From positions 1,550,001-1,614,000 of the forward strand of contig NZ_JACHDN010000001.1 of the NCBI RefSeq assembly GCF_014201095.1: a DNA stretch of 64,000 nucleotides. The letters run 5' to 3'. Both the position numbers and the translations under genes were made by a program. Within the stretch, counting starts at the first letter, position 1, and every line of letters starts with the position of its first letter. Under the pieces are notes generated by a model, which was not told the DNA's origin, searched no databases, and saw only the letters and a list, made by a program, of their open reading frames with translations. This document shows, in pieces, positions 42,476-50,772 of the stretch. This stretch comes from Cellulomonas hominis. GTDB lineage: Bacteria > Actinomycetota > Actinomycetes > Actinomycetales > Cellulomonadaceae.

Positions 42476-44232
42476 GGATCCGCGACACCGGCGACCTGTG
42501 GTGGAAGAACGCGGTCGTCTACTGCCTGGACGTCGAGACGTTCATGGACTGGAACGACGACGGCATCGGCGACCTGCCGGGACTGATCCAGCGGCTCGAC
42601 CACCTGGCCGACCTGGGCGTGACCTGCCTGTGGCTCATGCCGTTCTACCCGACGGCCGACCGCGACGACGGGTACGACATCACCGACTTCTACGGGGTGG
42701 ACCCGCGGCTCGGCGACTCCGGCGACCTGGTCGAGCTGATCCGCACCGCTCGGGACCGGGGCATCCGCGTCATCGCCGACCTGGTGGTCAACCACACCTC
42801 CGACCGGCATCCCTGGTTCCGGTCCGCGCGCAGCAGCCCGGACAGCCCGTACCGCGACTTCTACGTCTGGCGGACCGACGAGCCGCCGCCGACGTCCGAC
42901 CAGGTGGTGTTCCCGGACCAGGAGCAGGGCATCTGGACGTACGACGAGCAGGCGGAGGCCTGGTACCGGCACCGCTTCTACCGGCACCAGCCCGACCTCA
43001 ACACGGCGAACCCGAAGGTCCGGGACGCGATCGCCAAGGTCGTCGGCTACTGGGCCGAGGTGGGGCTGTCCGGGTTCCGGGTGGACGCGGTGCCGTTCAT
43101 GCTCGCGGACACGGCGAACGACCCGCACGACGAGATCGAGCACCCGCACGAGTTCCTCAAGGCCCTGCGCGCGTTCCTGTCGCGGCGCACCGGCGACGCG
43201 ATCCTCATGGGCGAGGTCAACCTGCCGTACGTGGAGCAGCGCCTGTTCTTCGGGGACCTCGACGGCGACGGCGACGCGGAGGGCGACGAGCTGACGCTCC
43301 AGTTCGACTTCGTCCTCATGCAGCAGCTCTACCTCGCCCTCGCCCGGCAGGACGCCGGGCCGGTCGCCCAGGCGCTGCGGGACCGACCGGTGATCCCGCA
43401 CGACGCGCAGTGGGCCACGTTCGTCCGCAACCACGACGAGCTCACCCTGGACAAGCTGTCCGACGACGAGCGCGCCGAGGTGTTCGCCGCGTTCGGGCCG
43501 GACGAGTCGATGCAGCTCTACGGCCGCGGCCTGCGCCGGCGGCTGCCCCCGATGCTGGACGGCGACCCGCGCCGCGTCCGGATGGTCTACTCGCTGCTGT
43601 TCACGCTGCCCGGGACGCCGGTGCTGTTCTACGGCGAGGAGATCGGCATGGGCGAGAACCTCGCCGCCGACGGCCGCCTCGCCGTCCGGACGCCGATGCA
43701 GTGGACGTCCGGGACGAACGGCGGGTTCTCGGCCGCGCCCCGGCGGCGCCTCGCCGGCCCGGTCGTCGAGGGCGGCTTCGCGCCGCCGCACGTCAACGTC
43801 GCCGACCAGCGGCGCGACCCCGGCTCGCTGCTTGCGTTCGTGCAGCTCCTGATCCGCCGGTACCGCGAGTGCCCGGAGCTCGGCTGGGCCGCGCGCGCGG
43901 AGATCCTCGACCAGCCGCACCCGGCCGTGCTCGCGCACCGGTGCACGTGGCAGGACGCGTCGATGGTCGCCGTGCACAACCTCGGCCCCGAGGCGGTCAC
44001 CGTGCCGCTGCGCCTGCCGGACACCGCCCGGCCGGCGGGCGAACCGGGACCGGCCGACGACACGGCGTCCGCCGCGAGCGGCGCGGCCGACGACGACCCC
44101 GTGCGCCTCGTCGACCTGCTGGAGGACGGCGCGTGCACCGTCGCACCGGACGGCCGGGTCGAGGTCGAGCTCCCGGCGTACGGCTACCGCTGGCTGCGGG
44201 TGGTCCGGCCGGGGTCGCGGCGGCTGCTCTGA
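42472..44232 (+). CDS. GH13 alpha-glucosidase / trehalose synthase-like
   Basis: 586-residue amylase-family enzyme. Conserved regions: I DLVVNHTSDRHPWF, II GFRVDAVPFML (catalytic Asp nucleophile), III AILMGEVNLPYVEQRLFFGD (acid Glu) and IV FVRNHDELTLDKL (Asp). The N-terminal WWKNAVVYCLDVETFMDWND and DYDITDFYGVDPRLG-like segments match trehalose synthase/maltose alpha-glucosyltransferase relatives, but the C-terminal kinase-like extension of TreS-Pep2 fusions is absent. Likely acts on short glucosides or trehalose in the cytoplasm. Coupled to the LLM oxidoreductase. Confidence 0.9.
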   Translation: MRIRDTGDLWWKNAVVYCLDVETFMDWNDDGIGDLPGLIQRLDHLADLGVTCLWLMPFYPTADRDDGYDITDFYGVDPRLGDSGDLVELIRTARDRGIRVIADLVVNHTSDRHPWFRSARSSPDSPYRDFYVWRTDEPPPTSDQVVFPDQEQGIWTYDEQAEAWYRHRFYRHQPDLNTANPKVRDAIAKVVGYWAEVGLSGFRVDAVPFMLADTANDPHDEIEHPHEFLKALRAFLSRRTGDAILMGEVNLPYVEQRLFFGDLDGDGDAEGDELTLQFDFVLMQQLYLALARQDAGPVAQALRDRPVIPHDAQWATFVRNHDELTLDKLSDDERAEVFAAFGPDESMQLYGRGLRRRLPPMLDGDPRRVRMVYSLLFTLPGTPVLFYGEEIGMGENLAADGRLAVRTPMQWTSGTNGGFSAAPRRRLAGPVVEGGFAPPHVNVADQRRDPGSLLAFVQLLIRRYRECPELGWAARAEILDQPHPAVLAHRCTWQDASMVAVHNLGPEAVTVPLRLPDTARPAGEPGPADDTASAASGAADDDPVRLVDLLEDGACTVAPDGRVEVELPAYGYRWLRVVRPGSRRLL

Positions 44233-44235
44233 GCG

Positions 44236-45561
44236 TCAGCGCCGGGTGACGGACCACCGCCCGGCCGCGAGGTCCACCAGCCGCGGCAGGATCACGTCGC
44301 CCGCGGCGCGCAGCCCGTCGTGCAGGAACTCGTTCGTCACCCAGACCTGCGCGTTGCCGACCGCGTCGGCGGTCCCGAGCGCCAGGTCCAGGTCGACGTA
44401 CGGGTCGTCGACGTACTGCACGGCGGCGACCGGGACCTCGTTGGCGGCGAGGCGGGCCGGGTCGTAGAGCGCCGGCCACGAGGTCCGCGCCGCGAGCGCC
44501 TCGGCGGCCGCGCGGAAGGGGCGCAGCGCGCGGACGTCCGCGAACATCCAGGGGAACACCGCCTCGCCGGTGAGCGCGAGCGGCCGCGCCGCGGGGTCGA
44601 GCTCCGGCCGCCGGTCGGCCTCGGCCTGCGCCGCCCAGCCGCCCGCGCGCTCGCCCTGGTGGTAGATGACCTCCTGCAGGACCGCGTACAGCGGGTTGGC
44701 GTCGAACCCGGTCTGCGCCTGCACCGCGAGCGCGAACGCGTCGTCCGGGACCCCGTCGGCGTCCGGGTCGAGGGTGTCGAGCAGCCAGTGCAGCGCGTCG
44801 ACGCCGGTGCTCATCCCGAGCGGCATCCCGAGCGTCTGCAGCCTCCGGACGGTGAACGGGTCGCCGTCCGGGAGGCGCACGTCGCCGGCGGACAGCCGGT
44901 CCGCGAGCGCCCCGAGCCGCGCGACGTCGCCGGGGTACCGGCGGGCGAACGCGGCGACGCGGGCCGCCTGCCGGGGGAACGTCCGCGCGTACACGTCCTC
45001 GACGGTCGCGGCGATCCCGGGGAGGCCGCCGGTCACGTAGCAGGCGGTCAGGGCCTCCGGGTGCCGGGACAGGTAGGTCAGCGTGAGGAACCCGCCGTAC
45101 GACTGCCCCAGCGTCGCCCAGCGCCGGCCCCCGTAGACGGCGTGCCGCAGGGCCTCGGCGTCCTCGACGACCGCGTCCGCGCGGAAGCACGCCAGGTATC
45201 CGGCCGCCTCGGCGCCGGTCGCGAACCGCCCCACGGTCCGGCCGTCGACCCGCGACGACCGCCCGGTCCCCCGCTGGTCGAGCAGCACGACGCGGTGCGT
45301 CCGCAGCGCCGTGGACCACCAGCCGCCGCCGAGCGGGCGCGGGCCCATCCCGCCGGGTCCGCCCTGCAGGAACAGCAGCAGCGGCAGGTCCTCGGCGTCC
45401 CGCGCGGGGTCCACGAGCTCCCGCGCGAACACCTCGATGTCCGGGTACCGCCCCGGGTCGGACCGGTCGACCGGCACCCGCAGCCGGTGCTCGCGCACCA
45501 GCACGGGCGGCACCGTCGTCCCGGTGGTCGTCGCGGGGGCGGGCACGGTCGTCGGGGTCAC
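44236..45561 (-). CDS. Peptidase S33 / prolyl iminopeptidase-like hydrolase
   Basis: 441-residue alpha/beta hydrolase. The oxyanion segment LLLFLQGGPGGMGPRPLGGG (the HGGPG-type motif, here QGGPG), VVLLDQRGTGRSS, nucleophile Ser in WATLGQSYGGFLTLTYL, Asp in VQYVDDPYVDLDLAL and His in TNEFLHDGLRAAGDV form the catalytic set of family S33, which removes N-terminal proline. No signal peptide. GTG start at 45561 precedes a Thr/Pro-rich start (TPTTVPAPATTTGTTVP). Convergent with the GH13 gene. Confidence 0.9.
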   Translation of the reverse strand: MTPTTVPAPATTTGTTVPPVLVREHRLRVPVDRSDPGRYPDIEVFARELVDPARDAEDLPLLLFLQGGPGGMGPRPLGGGWWSTALRTHRVVLLDQRGTGRSSRVDGRTVGRFATGAEAAGYLACFRADAVVEDAEALRHAVYGGRRWATLGQSYGGFLTLTYLSRHPEALTACYVTGGLPGIAATVEDVYARTFPRQAARVAAFARRYPGDVARLGALADRLSAGDVRLPDGDPFTVRRLQTLGMPLGMSTGVDALHWLLDTLDPDADGVPDDAFALAVQAQTGFDANPLYAVLQEVIYHQGERAGGWAAQAEADRRPELDPAARPLALTGEAVFPWMFADVRALRPFRAAAEALAARTSWPALYDPARLAANEVPVAAVQYVDDPYVDLDLALGTADAVGNAQVWVTNEFLHDGLRAAGDVILPRLVDLAAGRWSVTRR

Positions 45562-45733
45562 CCCAGCACCCTAGGGGGCCGCCAGGGGACGGCCGTGTTT
45601 CCGCGTCGTCACCGTCGCTGCCGGGCGTAACACCTGCGTGAACTTCCCCCGGACGTCCTTGTCCGCGCCGTCGCGGCCCGCCGACACTCGGCTCGGGCCC
45701 GACGGGTCCGACGGGCGGCACCCAGGGGGCACC

Positions 45734-46792
45734 ATGACGACCGACGACGCACCCGGCAGCACCGGGCTCGCCGACCCGGAGCCTCCGTTCGGGCGGCTGC
45801 CCGCCGGCGCGCCCGCACCCCGGTGGCTGCACGAGGCGGTGTGCGCGGCGTGGGGCTGGGACCCGGGGACGACGGCGGTCGACCTGCTCGCGCTGTCGCA
45901 CAACGCCACGTTCCGGGTCCGGGTGCGGGGGGTGCCGGTCGCGGTCACCCGCGTGTGCCGCGCGCCGTACATGGACGACACGGCCGCGATCGAGTCGGAG
46001 GTCGCGTGGACCGCGGCACTCGCCCGCGACCGGGTGGTCCGGGTGCCGGCGACGCTGCCGCCGCTCGACGGCCGGGCGGTCGCGATGGTCGCCGACGAGC
46101 GCGAGGGGCGGTGGGTCTGCCTGACGTCCGCGGTCGCGCGCGGGACGGTGCCCGACGAGGCCACGGCGCCGGCCGCGCTGCACCGCCGGCTCGGCACCAC
46201 CGCGGCCCTGCTCCACGAGCACGCCCTCGGGTTCCGGCGCCCCCGGGACTTCGTGCGCCCGGCGTGGGAGCCCGCGGACCTCGTCGGGCCGGGGAGCCGC
46301 TGGGGTCCCTGGGAGGCCGCTCCCCTGGCCGCGGCGGACCTGACGCTGCTCGCGCGTGCCCGCGACGCCGCCCTCGCCGCCCTGCACGAGGCGTCGCGGG
46401 CCCCCGACTCCTGGGGCCTCGTGCACGCCGACCTGCGACCCGGGAACGTGCTGCTCGACGGCGACGACCTGACCGTCATCGACTTCGACGACGCCGGGTA
46501 CTCCTGGTTCGTGCTCGACCTGGCCGCCGCGCTCACGACCGTCGAGCACCTGCCCGACGCCCCGGACCGGGCACAGGCCTGGGCCGCCGGCTACCAGGAG
46601 GTGCGGCCGCTGACCAGCGCCGACGAGCGGGCCGCGTGCGCCCTGTCGCTGCTGCGGCGGCTGCAGGTGCTCGGGCGGACCGTCACCGACCCGCGTGGCG
46701 GTCCGGGCGGGGCGCTGCGGGCCGAGCAGCCCGCCGGGTCGGTGCTGGTCGCGGAGCGGTACCTGCGGTCGCCGACGTGGCTGCTGCGCTGA
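45734..46792 (+). CDS. Aminoglycoside-phosphotransferase-family kinase
   Basis: 352-residue protein-kinase-like phosphotransferase. The catalytic loop is SWGLVHADLRPGNVLL (HxDxxxxN) and the metal motif LTVIDFDDAGYSWFVLDLAA (DxD). The N-lobe contains ATFRVRVRGVPVAVTRVCRA with the family Lys replaced or shifted. The layout resembles SrkA/homoserine kinase type II proteins rather than true resistance enzymes. Substrate unknown; nothing nearby suggests antibiotic resistance. ATG at 45734. Confidence 0.87.
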   Translation: MTTDDAPGSTGLADPEPPFGRLPAGAPAPRWLHEAVCAAWGWDPGTTAVDLLALSHNATFRVRVRGVPVAVTRVCRAPYMDDTAAIESEVAWTAALARDRVVRVPATLPPLDGRAVAMVADEREGRWVCLTSAVARGTVPDEATAPAALHRRLGTTAALLHEHALGFRRPRDFVRPAWEPADLVGPGSRWGPWEAAPLAAADLTLLARARDAALAALHEASRAPDSWGLVHADLRPGNVLLDGDDLTVIDFDDAGYSWFVLDLAAALTTVEHLPDAPDRAQAWAAGYQEVRPLTSADERAACALSLLRRLQVLGRTVTDPRGGPGGALRAEQPAGSVLVAERYLRSPTWLLR

Positions 46793-46880
46793 AGGAGTGA
46801 ATCCGCTCAGCGCGGGGCCTGAACCGGCCGATGCCCGGGTGGACGGGCGCACGGCAGCGCCCCGGACCCAGGGGATCGTC

Positions 46881-47582
46881 GTGGCGCGCACCTTCAACCC
46901 GCCGCCGGACTGGCCGAGTGCACCGCAGGGCTGGGCGCCGCCGCCCGGGTGGGAGCCCGACCCGACGTGGCCGCCCGTCCCGGACGGCTGGGACCTGTGG
47001 GTGGAGGAGGCACGTCCGGCCCCGCGCCACCGGCTCCTGCCGCTCGCCCTCGCCGCCGTCGGCGGGCTGGTGCTGGGCATCGTGATCGGTTCCGGGGCCG
47101 CAGGCGCGGGCCTGTCCGACGAGCGGGAGACCCTCGCCGCCGACCAGGAGCGGCTCGCCGACGCCACGGCGGCGGTGGAGTCGCGCGAGGAGGACGCGGC
47201 GACGGCGGCGGAGGACGCCGCAGCCGACCAGGCCGCCGCCGATGCGGCCTCCCAGCAGAACGTCGCGCGCGCCGACGAGCTGGCCGCGCTGGCAGCGACC
47301 CTCGACCAGCGGAGCGCCGACCTCGACGCGACGGCCGCCGGGCTCGCCACGCGGGAGGCCGACGTGGCCGCCCGGGAGGCCGCGGCGGCGTCCCGGACCG
47401 GGTCCTCGTCGTCCTCGTCCACCACGACGTCCGGCGGCGGCTCGGGTGGGTCGAGCGGCGCGTCGACGTACTACGCCAACTGCGACGCCGCCCGCGCCGC
47501 CGGCGCGGCGCCCGTGCACCTCGGCGACCCCGGGTACCGGGCCGGGCTCGACCGGGACGGCGACGGCGTGGGGTGCGAGTAG
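46881..47582 (+). CDS. Excalibur-domain membrane protein with coiled coil
   Basis: 233-residue protein. The Pro/Trp-rich N-terminus (FNPPPDWPSAPQGWAPPPGW) has the repeated PPxW pattern of actinobacterial DUF2510-like tails. A transmembrane helix (RLLPLALAAVGGLVLGIVIG) follows, then about 100 residues of Ala/Glu/Asp coiled coil, a Ser/Gly linker and a C-terminal excalibur calcium-binding domain YYANCDAARAAG...DRDGDGVGCE with paired Cys and the DxDxDG loop. The excalibur domain is expected outside the membrane. GTG start at 46881. Often linked to extracellular nucleases; one is encoded at 49228. Confidence 0.85.
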   Translation: MARTFNPPPDWPSAPQGWAPPPGWEPDPTWPPVPDGWDLWVEEARPAPRHRLLPLALAAVGGLVLGIVIGSGAAGAGLSDERETLAADQERLADATAAVESREEDAATAAEDAAADQAAADAASQQNVARADELAALAATLDQRSADLDATAAGLATREADVAAREAAAASRTGSSSSSSTTTSGGGSGGSSGASTYYANCDAARAAGAAPVHLGDPGYRAGLDRDGDGVGCE

Positions 47583-47595
47583 GACCGGCTGCCCG

Positions 47596-48486
47596 TCAGG
47601 GAGCCCGGCGCCGCGGCAGGTCGACGCGGTCGAGGTCGCGCGCCAGGACCACCCGGGCCGCCCCTGCCGTCGCCCGGGCCTGCGCGGCGAGCGGCTCGAG
47701 GTCGTCGTACCGCCCGGAGAAGTGGGTGAGCACGACGGTCCGGACCCGGCCGGCCGCCGCGAGCGCCCCCGCCTGACCCGCGGTCAGGTGCCGGTGCTGC
47801 GCGGCGAGGGCCGCGTCCTCGTCCGCGAACGTCGACTCGACGAGGAGCAGGTCCGCGTCCGCGGCGAGCGCCTCCGCGCCCGGGCAGGGCGCCGTGTCCA
47901 TGACGACGGCGACGCGCTGGCCGCGCCGCGGCACGCTCACGTCCGCGAGCCGCACCGACCCGGCGCGGCCGGTTCGCTGGAGCTCCCCGACGGCCGGTCC
48001 GGCGATGCCGGCGGCGGCGAGCCGGCCGGGCAGGAGCGTCCGGCCGTCGGGCTCGGACCACCGGTAGCCGAACGCGGCGACCCGGTGCCGCAGCGGCTCG
48101 ACGCGCAGGCCGTCCGCCACCTCCCCGGCCGTGGCGTGCGGGTGCAGGCGCAGGTCGAGACCGGGGGTCGCCAGGCCGACGAGGGCGCGCCCGACGCCCT
48201 CGCCCTCGGCGGGGTAGTGCAGGTGGACCGGGTGCTCGACCCCGTCCAGGACCATGCGGGACAGCACGCCGGGCAGCCCGAAGCAGTGGTCGCCGTGCAC
48301 GTGGGTCAGGCAGATCCGGTGGATGCCGGTGGTCGCGGCGCCGGCCAGGGTGAGCTGGCGTTGCGTCCCCTCGCCCGGGTCGAAGAGCAGGTCCCGGCCG
48401 TCCCAGCGGAGCAGGTAGCCGTTGTGGTTGCGCGTGCGGGTCGGGACCCGGGAGGCGGTGCCGAGGACGACGAGCTGACGGACCAC
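47596..48486 (-). CDS. rnz: Ribonuclease Z
   Basis: 296-residue metallo-beta-lactamase-fold enzyme that trims tRNA 3' ends. The metal site is ICLTHVHGDHCFGLPGVLSR (HxHxDH); later ligands lie in VVMDTAPCPGAEAL (Asp) and TVVLTHFSGRY (His). The N-terminal RQLVVLGTASRVPTRTRNHN and LLFDPGEGTQRQLTLAG are characteristic. GTG at 48486. Confidence 0.93.
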   Translation of the reverse strand: MVRQLVVLGTASRVPTRTRNHNGYLLRWDGRDLLFDPGEGTQRQLTLAGAATTGIHRICLTHVHGDHCFGLPGVLSRMVLDGVEHPVHLHYPAEGEGVGRALVGLATPGLDLRLHPHATAGEVADGLRVEPLRHRVAAFGYRWSEPDGRTLLPGRLAAAGIAGPAVGELQRTGRAGSVRLADVSVPRRGQRVAVVMDTAPCPGAEALAADADLLLVESTFADEDAALAAQHRHLTAGQAGALAAAGRVRTVVLTHFSGRYDDLEPLAAQARATAGAARVVLARDLDRVDLPRRRAP

Positions 48487-48536
48487 GGGGTCCAGTGTGT
48501 CCGAACGCCCGGGGCGCCGCCCGCCGCGTGATCACG

Positions 48537-48556
48537 GGGCGCCGACTCCTCCACAG
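48537..48556. repeat. 20-bp dispersed repeat, copy A
   Basis: GGGCGCCGACTCCTCCACAG recurs as its exact reverse complement at 63927-63946, 15.4 kb away. Both copies are in intergenic DNA near the end of a minus-strand gene. Confidence 0.75.
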
Positions 48557-48621
48557 GCGGCCGGGGCGTGCGTGGTCCCCAGGTCGGGCGCCCGGCCGGG
48601 ACGGGGACGTCCGCCGCGGTG

Positions 48622-49122
48622 TCAGGGTCGGCGCAGCGCGGGCCGTCCGGGACCGCCCGACCGACGGGAGGACAGCACCATGACCGCCGCCGCGACCCCC
48701 GCACCCGCCGCGTACGCCAGCAGGTCCGGCCAGGCGAACGTCGTGCCGAGCAGGTACCGCAGCGGCGGCCACGCCGCGACCGCCGCCGCCGGGCCACCGG
48801 TGAGCTGGGCGAGCTCGACCGCCCAGCACAGCCCCAGCGCCAGGCCGGCCCGGGCGGCGACGGGGAGCCGGGGCCGGACGAGGGTGACCACCAGCAGGAC
48901 GAGGACCGCGTACAGCGCGTCCCCGAGGGCGTCACCGACCGCACCGGTGCCGTACCGGGCGGTGGCGAGGCCGGCGAGGACGACCGGCGGGACGGCCAGG
49001 GCCGCGGCGGTCCGGGCGCGGTCGGCCCCCGCGCGGTCCGCCGGCGCACGGTCGGCCGGCGCACGGTCGGCCGGCGCGGGGGCGGCCGGCGCGCGGTCGC
49101 CCCGGGTCTCGTCGCTGGTCAT
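48622..49122 (-). CDS. DUF2809-family membrane protein
   Basis: 166-residue membrane protein. After a 35-residue N-terminus made of near-repeats of PADRA, four hydrophobic segments follow, including ALGDALYAVLVLLVVTLVRP, LALGLCWAVELAQLTGGPAA and RYLLGTTFAWPDLLAYAAGA. The WAVELxQL and LGTTFxxxDLxAYxxG motifs are those of DUF2809. Function not known. The ATG at 49122 has GGAGGTGCC just upstream. The N-terminal repeat is encoded by tandem 15-bp DNA units (49029-49088). Confidence 0.82.
   Translation of the reverse strand: MTSDETRGDRAPAAPAPADRAPADRAPADRAGADRARTAAALAVPPVVLAGLATARYGTGAVGDALGDALYAVLVLLVVTLVRPRLPVAARAGLALGLCWAVELAQLTGGPAAAVAAWPPLRYLLGTTFAWPDLLAYAAGAGVAAAVMVLSSRRSGGPGRPALRRP
49029..49088. 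repeat. 15-bp tandem repeat inside the DUF2809 gene
   Basis: Four 15-bp units; those at 49044-49058 and 49059-49073 are identical (GCGCACGGTCGGCCG), the flanking ones diverged. Each encodes five residues (ADRAP register), so copy-number change keeps the frame. Confidence 0.85.
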
Positions 49123-49227
49123 GGCACCTCCGCCCGCCACCGTAGGGCCGCGCCGGGCGACGTGGGCGACGCGCCCGGCCGGGTCGGGAGGAGGGTCGGT
49201 GTCGGTGCTGTGTGCGACCGTTCCGCC

Positions 49228-49998
49228 GTGACCGTCACGACCACCCGCAGCGTCCGCCGAGCCGGGACCGCCGCACGCGGGCCGGGCTCCCGCCCGGGCC
49301 GGGGTCGTGGCCGCGGCGGTCGGCGGCTCGGGTGGGCGTGGCTCGTGCTGGTGCTCTGCGTCGCTGCGGGCGCGGGGTTGCCGGCCTGGACGCAGGCCCA
49401 GGAGTCCGGCCGGTTCCCCGTGACCGCGGCCGACCTCGACCGGGCCCGGGCCGAGCTCGACGCGCTGGCCGTGAAGGGCCGCGCGCCGCGCACCGGCTAC
49501 GAGCGCGACGCGTTCGGCCCCGCGTGGGCGGACGTGGACCGCAACGGCTGCGACACCCGGAACGACGTCCTGGCGCGGGACCTCGCGGACACGACGTTCG
49601 AGCCCGGGACCCACGACTGCGTCGTCCTGACGGGCAGGCTGGACGACCCGTACAGCGGCGCCACCATCGCGTTCGAGCGCGGGCCGGACAGCGCGGACGT
49701 GCAGATCGACCACGTCGTCGCCCTGTCCGACGCCTGGCAGAAGGGCGCGCAGCAGTGGGACGCCGAGCGGCGCCGGCAGTTCGCGAACGACCCCGCCAAC
49801 CTGCTGGCGGTGGACGGTCCGACGAACGCGGCGAAGGGCGACGGGGACGCCGCGACGTGGCTGCCCCCGAGCACGGGCTACCGGTGCGCGTACGTCGTGC
49901 GGCAGGTCCGGGTGAAGGCGGCGTACGGGCTGTGGGTCACCGCGGCGGAGCGGGACGCGATGGACCGGACGCTCGACGGGTGCGTCGTCGCCGGCTGA
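49228..49998 (+). CDS. Secreted HNH nuclease (DUF1524/GmrSD-C-like)
   Basis: 256-residue protein with an Arg-rich N-terminus, one signal/anchor helix (LGWAWLVLVLCVAAGAGLPA) and an extracellular HNH domain of the DUF1524 type. The metal-binding core is DVQIDHVVALSDAWQKGAQQ, then FANDPANLLAVDGPTNAAKG, giving the H...N...N residues. Cys residues in NGCDTRNDV, HDCVVL, GYRCAYV and DGCVVAG could form disulfides, fitting export. Probably degrades environmental DNA. GTG start at 49228, divergent from DUF2809. Confidence 0.9.
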   Translation: MTVTTTRSVRRAGTAARGPGSRPGRGRGRGGRRLGWAWLVLVLCVAAGAGLPAWTQAQESGRFPVTAADLDRARAELDALAVKGRAPRTGYERDAFGPAWADVDRNGCDTRNDVLARDLADTTFEPGTHDCVVLTGRLDDPYSGATIAFERGPDSADVQIDHVVALSDAWQKGAQQWDAERRRQFANDPANLLAVDGPTNAAKGDGDAATWLPPSTGYRCAYVVRQVRVKAAYGLWVTAAERDAMDRTLDGCVVAG

Positions 49999-50028
49999 TC
50001 GCCGGGCGGGCCGGGACCGGTCGGCGGC

Positions 50029-50772
50029 TCAGAGCAGCGGCCGGTCCAGCACCCACGACCCACCGAGCACCAGCGCCCCCACGCACACCACCAGGAACGC
50101 CCCGACCCAGAACCCGCCCGGCAGCGGCGTGAGCCGTCCGAGCATGTCGGCGTCCGACGTGCCCCGGCCCCGGGCCCGGCGGCGCTGCGCCTGCATCTCG
50201 AGCACCGCCCGCGGCGCCCCGACCAGGAGGTACCACGTCACGGCGTACGCGACGGCGACCTGCACCGCGGCCGACCCCCACCACGTCACCCCGACCAGCA
50301 CGACGCCGGTCACGAGCACCGCCCAGAGCCCGTACCAGTTCCGGATCTGCACCAGCAGCAGCGCGAGCGCCAGCACCAGCGCCCACAGCAGCCCGACGGC
50401 GTACCCGCGCCCCAGCAGCCACGCCGCCCCCAGCCCGAGCACGGACGGCCCGACGTAGCCGGCGAACGCCGTCGCGACCATCCCCGGCCCCCGCGGCCGG
50501 CCGACCGAGACGGTCAGCCCGGAGGTGTCCGAGTGCAGGCGGATCCCGGACAGCCGACGGCCGGACAGCACCGCGACCAGCCCGTGGGCCGCCTCGTGCA
50601 CGATCGTCAGCAGGTGCCGGGACAGGTGCCACAGGACGGGCACCACGAGGCAGAGCAGGGCCGCCGCCAGCGCGCCGAGCACCACCCACCGGTCGGGGGC
50701 GGGCTGGACGGTCGTCGCCCGGTCCCAGATCTCGCCGGGCAGCGCCCGGAGCGTGTCGAGGACACCGCTCAC
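50029..50772 (-). CDS. M50B-like membrane metalloprotease
   Basis: 247-residue polytopic protein. The zinc motif HEAAH lies in LLTIVHEAAHGLVAVLSGRR (HExxH with the Glu intact), followed by IRLHSDTSGLTVSV. Several membrane helices surround it, and the second, Asp-type ligand of M50 enzymes may lie near the C-terminal half but is not obvious. This is the actinobacterial M50B (peptidase_M50B-like) family. The GTG start at 50772 overlaps the stop of the upstream DUF2993 gene by four bases. Confidence 0.82.
   Translation of the reverse strand: MSGVLDTLRALPGEIWDRATTVQPAPDRWVVLGALAAALLCLVVPVLWHLSRHLLTIVHEAAHGLVAVLSGRRLSGIRLHSDTSGLTVSVGRPRGPGMVATAFAGYVGPSVLGLGAAWLLGRGYAVGLLWALVLALALLLVQIRNWYGLWAVLVTGVVLVGVTWWGSAAVQVAVAYAVTWYLLVGAPRAVLEMQAQRRRARGRGTSDADMLGRLTPLPGGFWVGAFLVVCVGALVLGGSWVLDRPLL

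Noticed and set aside
45734..46792. Antibiotic-resistance aminoglycoside phosphotransferase
   Set aside because: HxDxxxxN and DxD motifs are shared by many small-molecule kinases; overall layout is closer to SrkA/homoserine kinase II and no resistance context exists.
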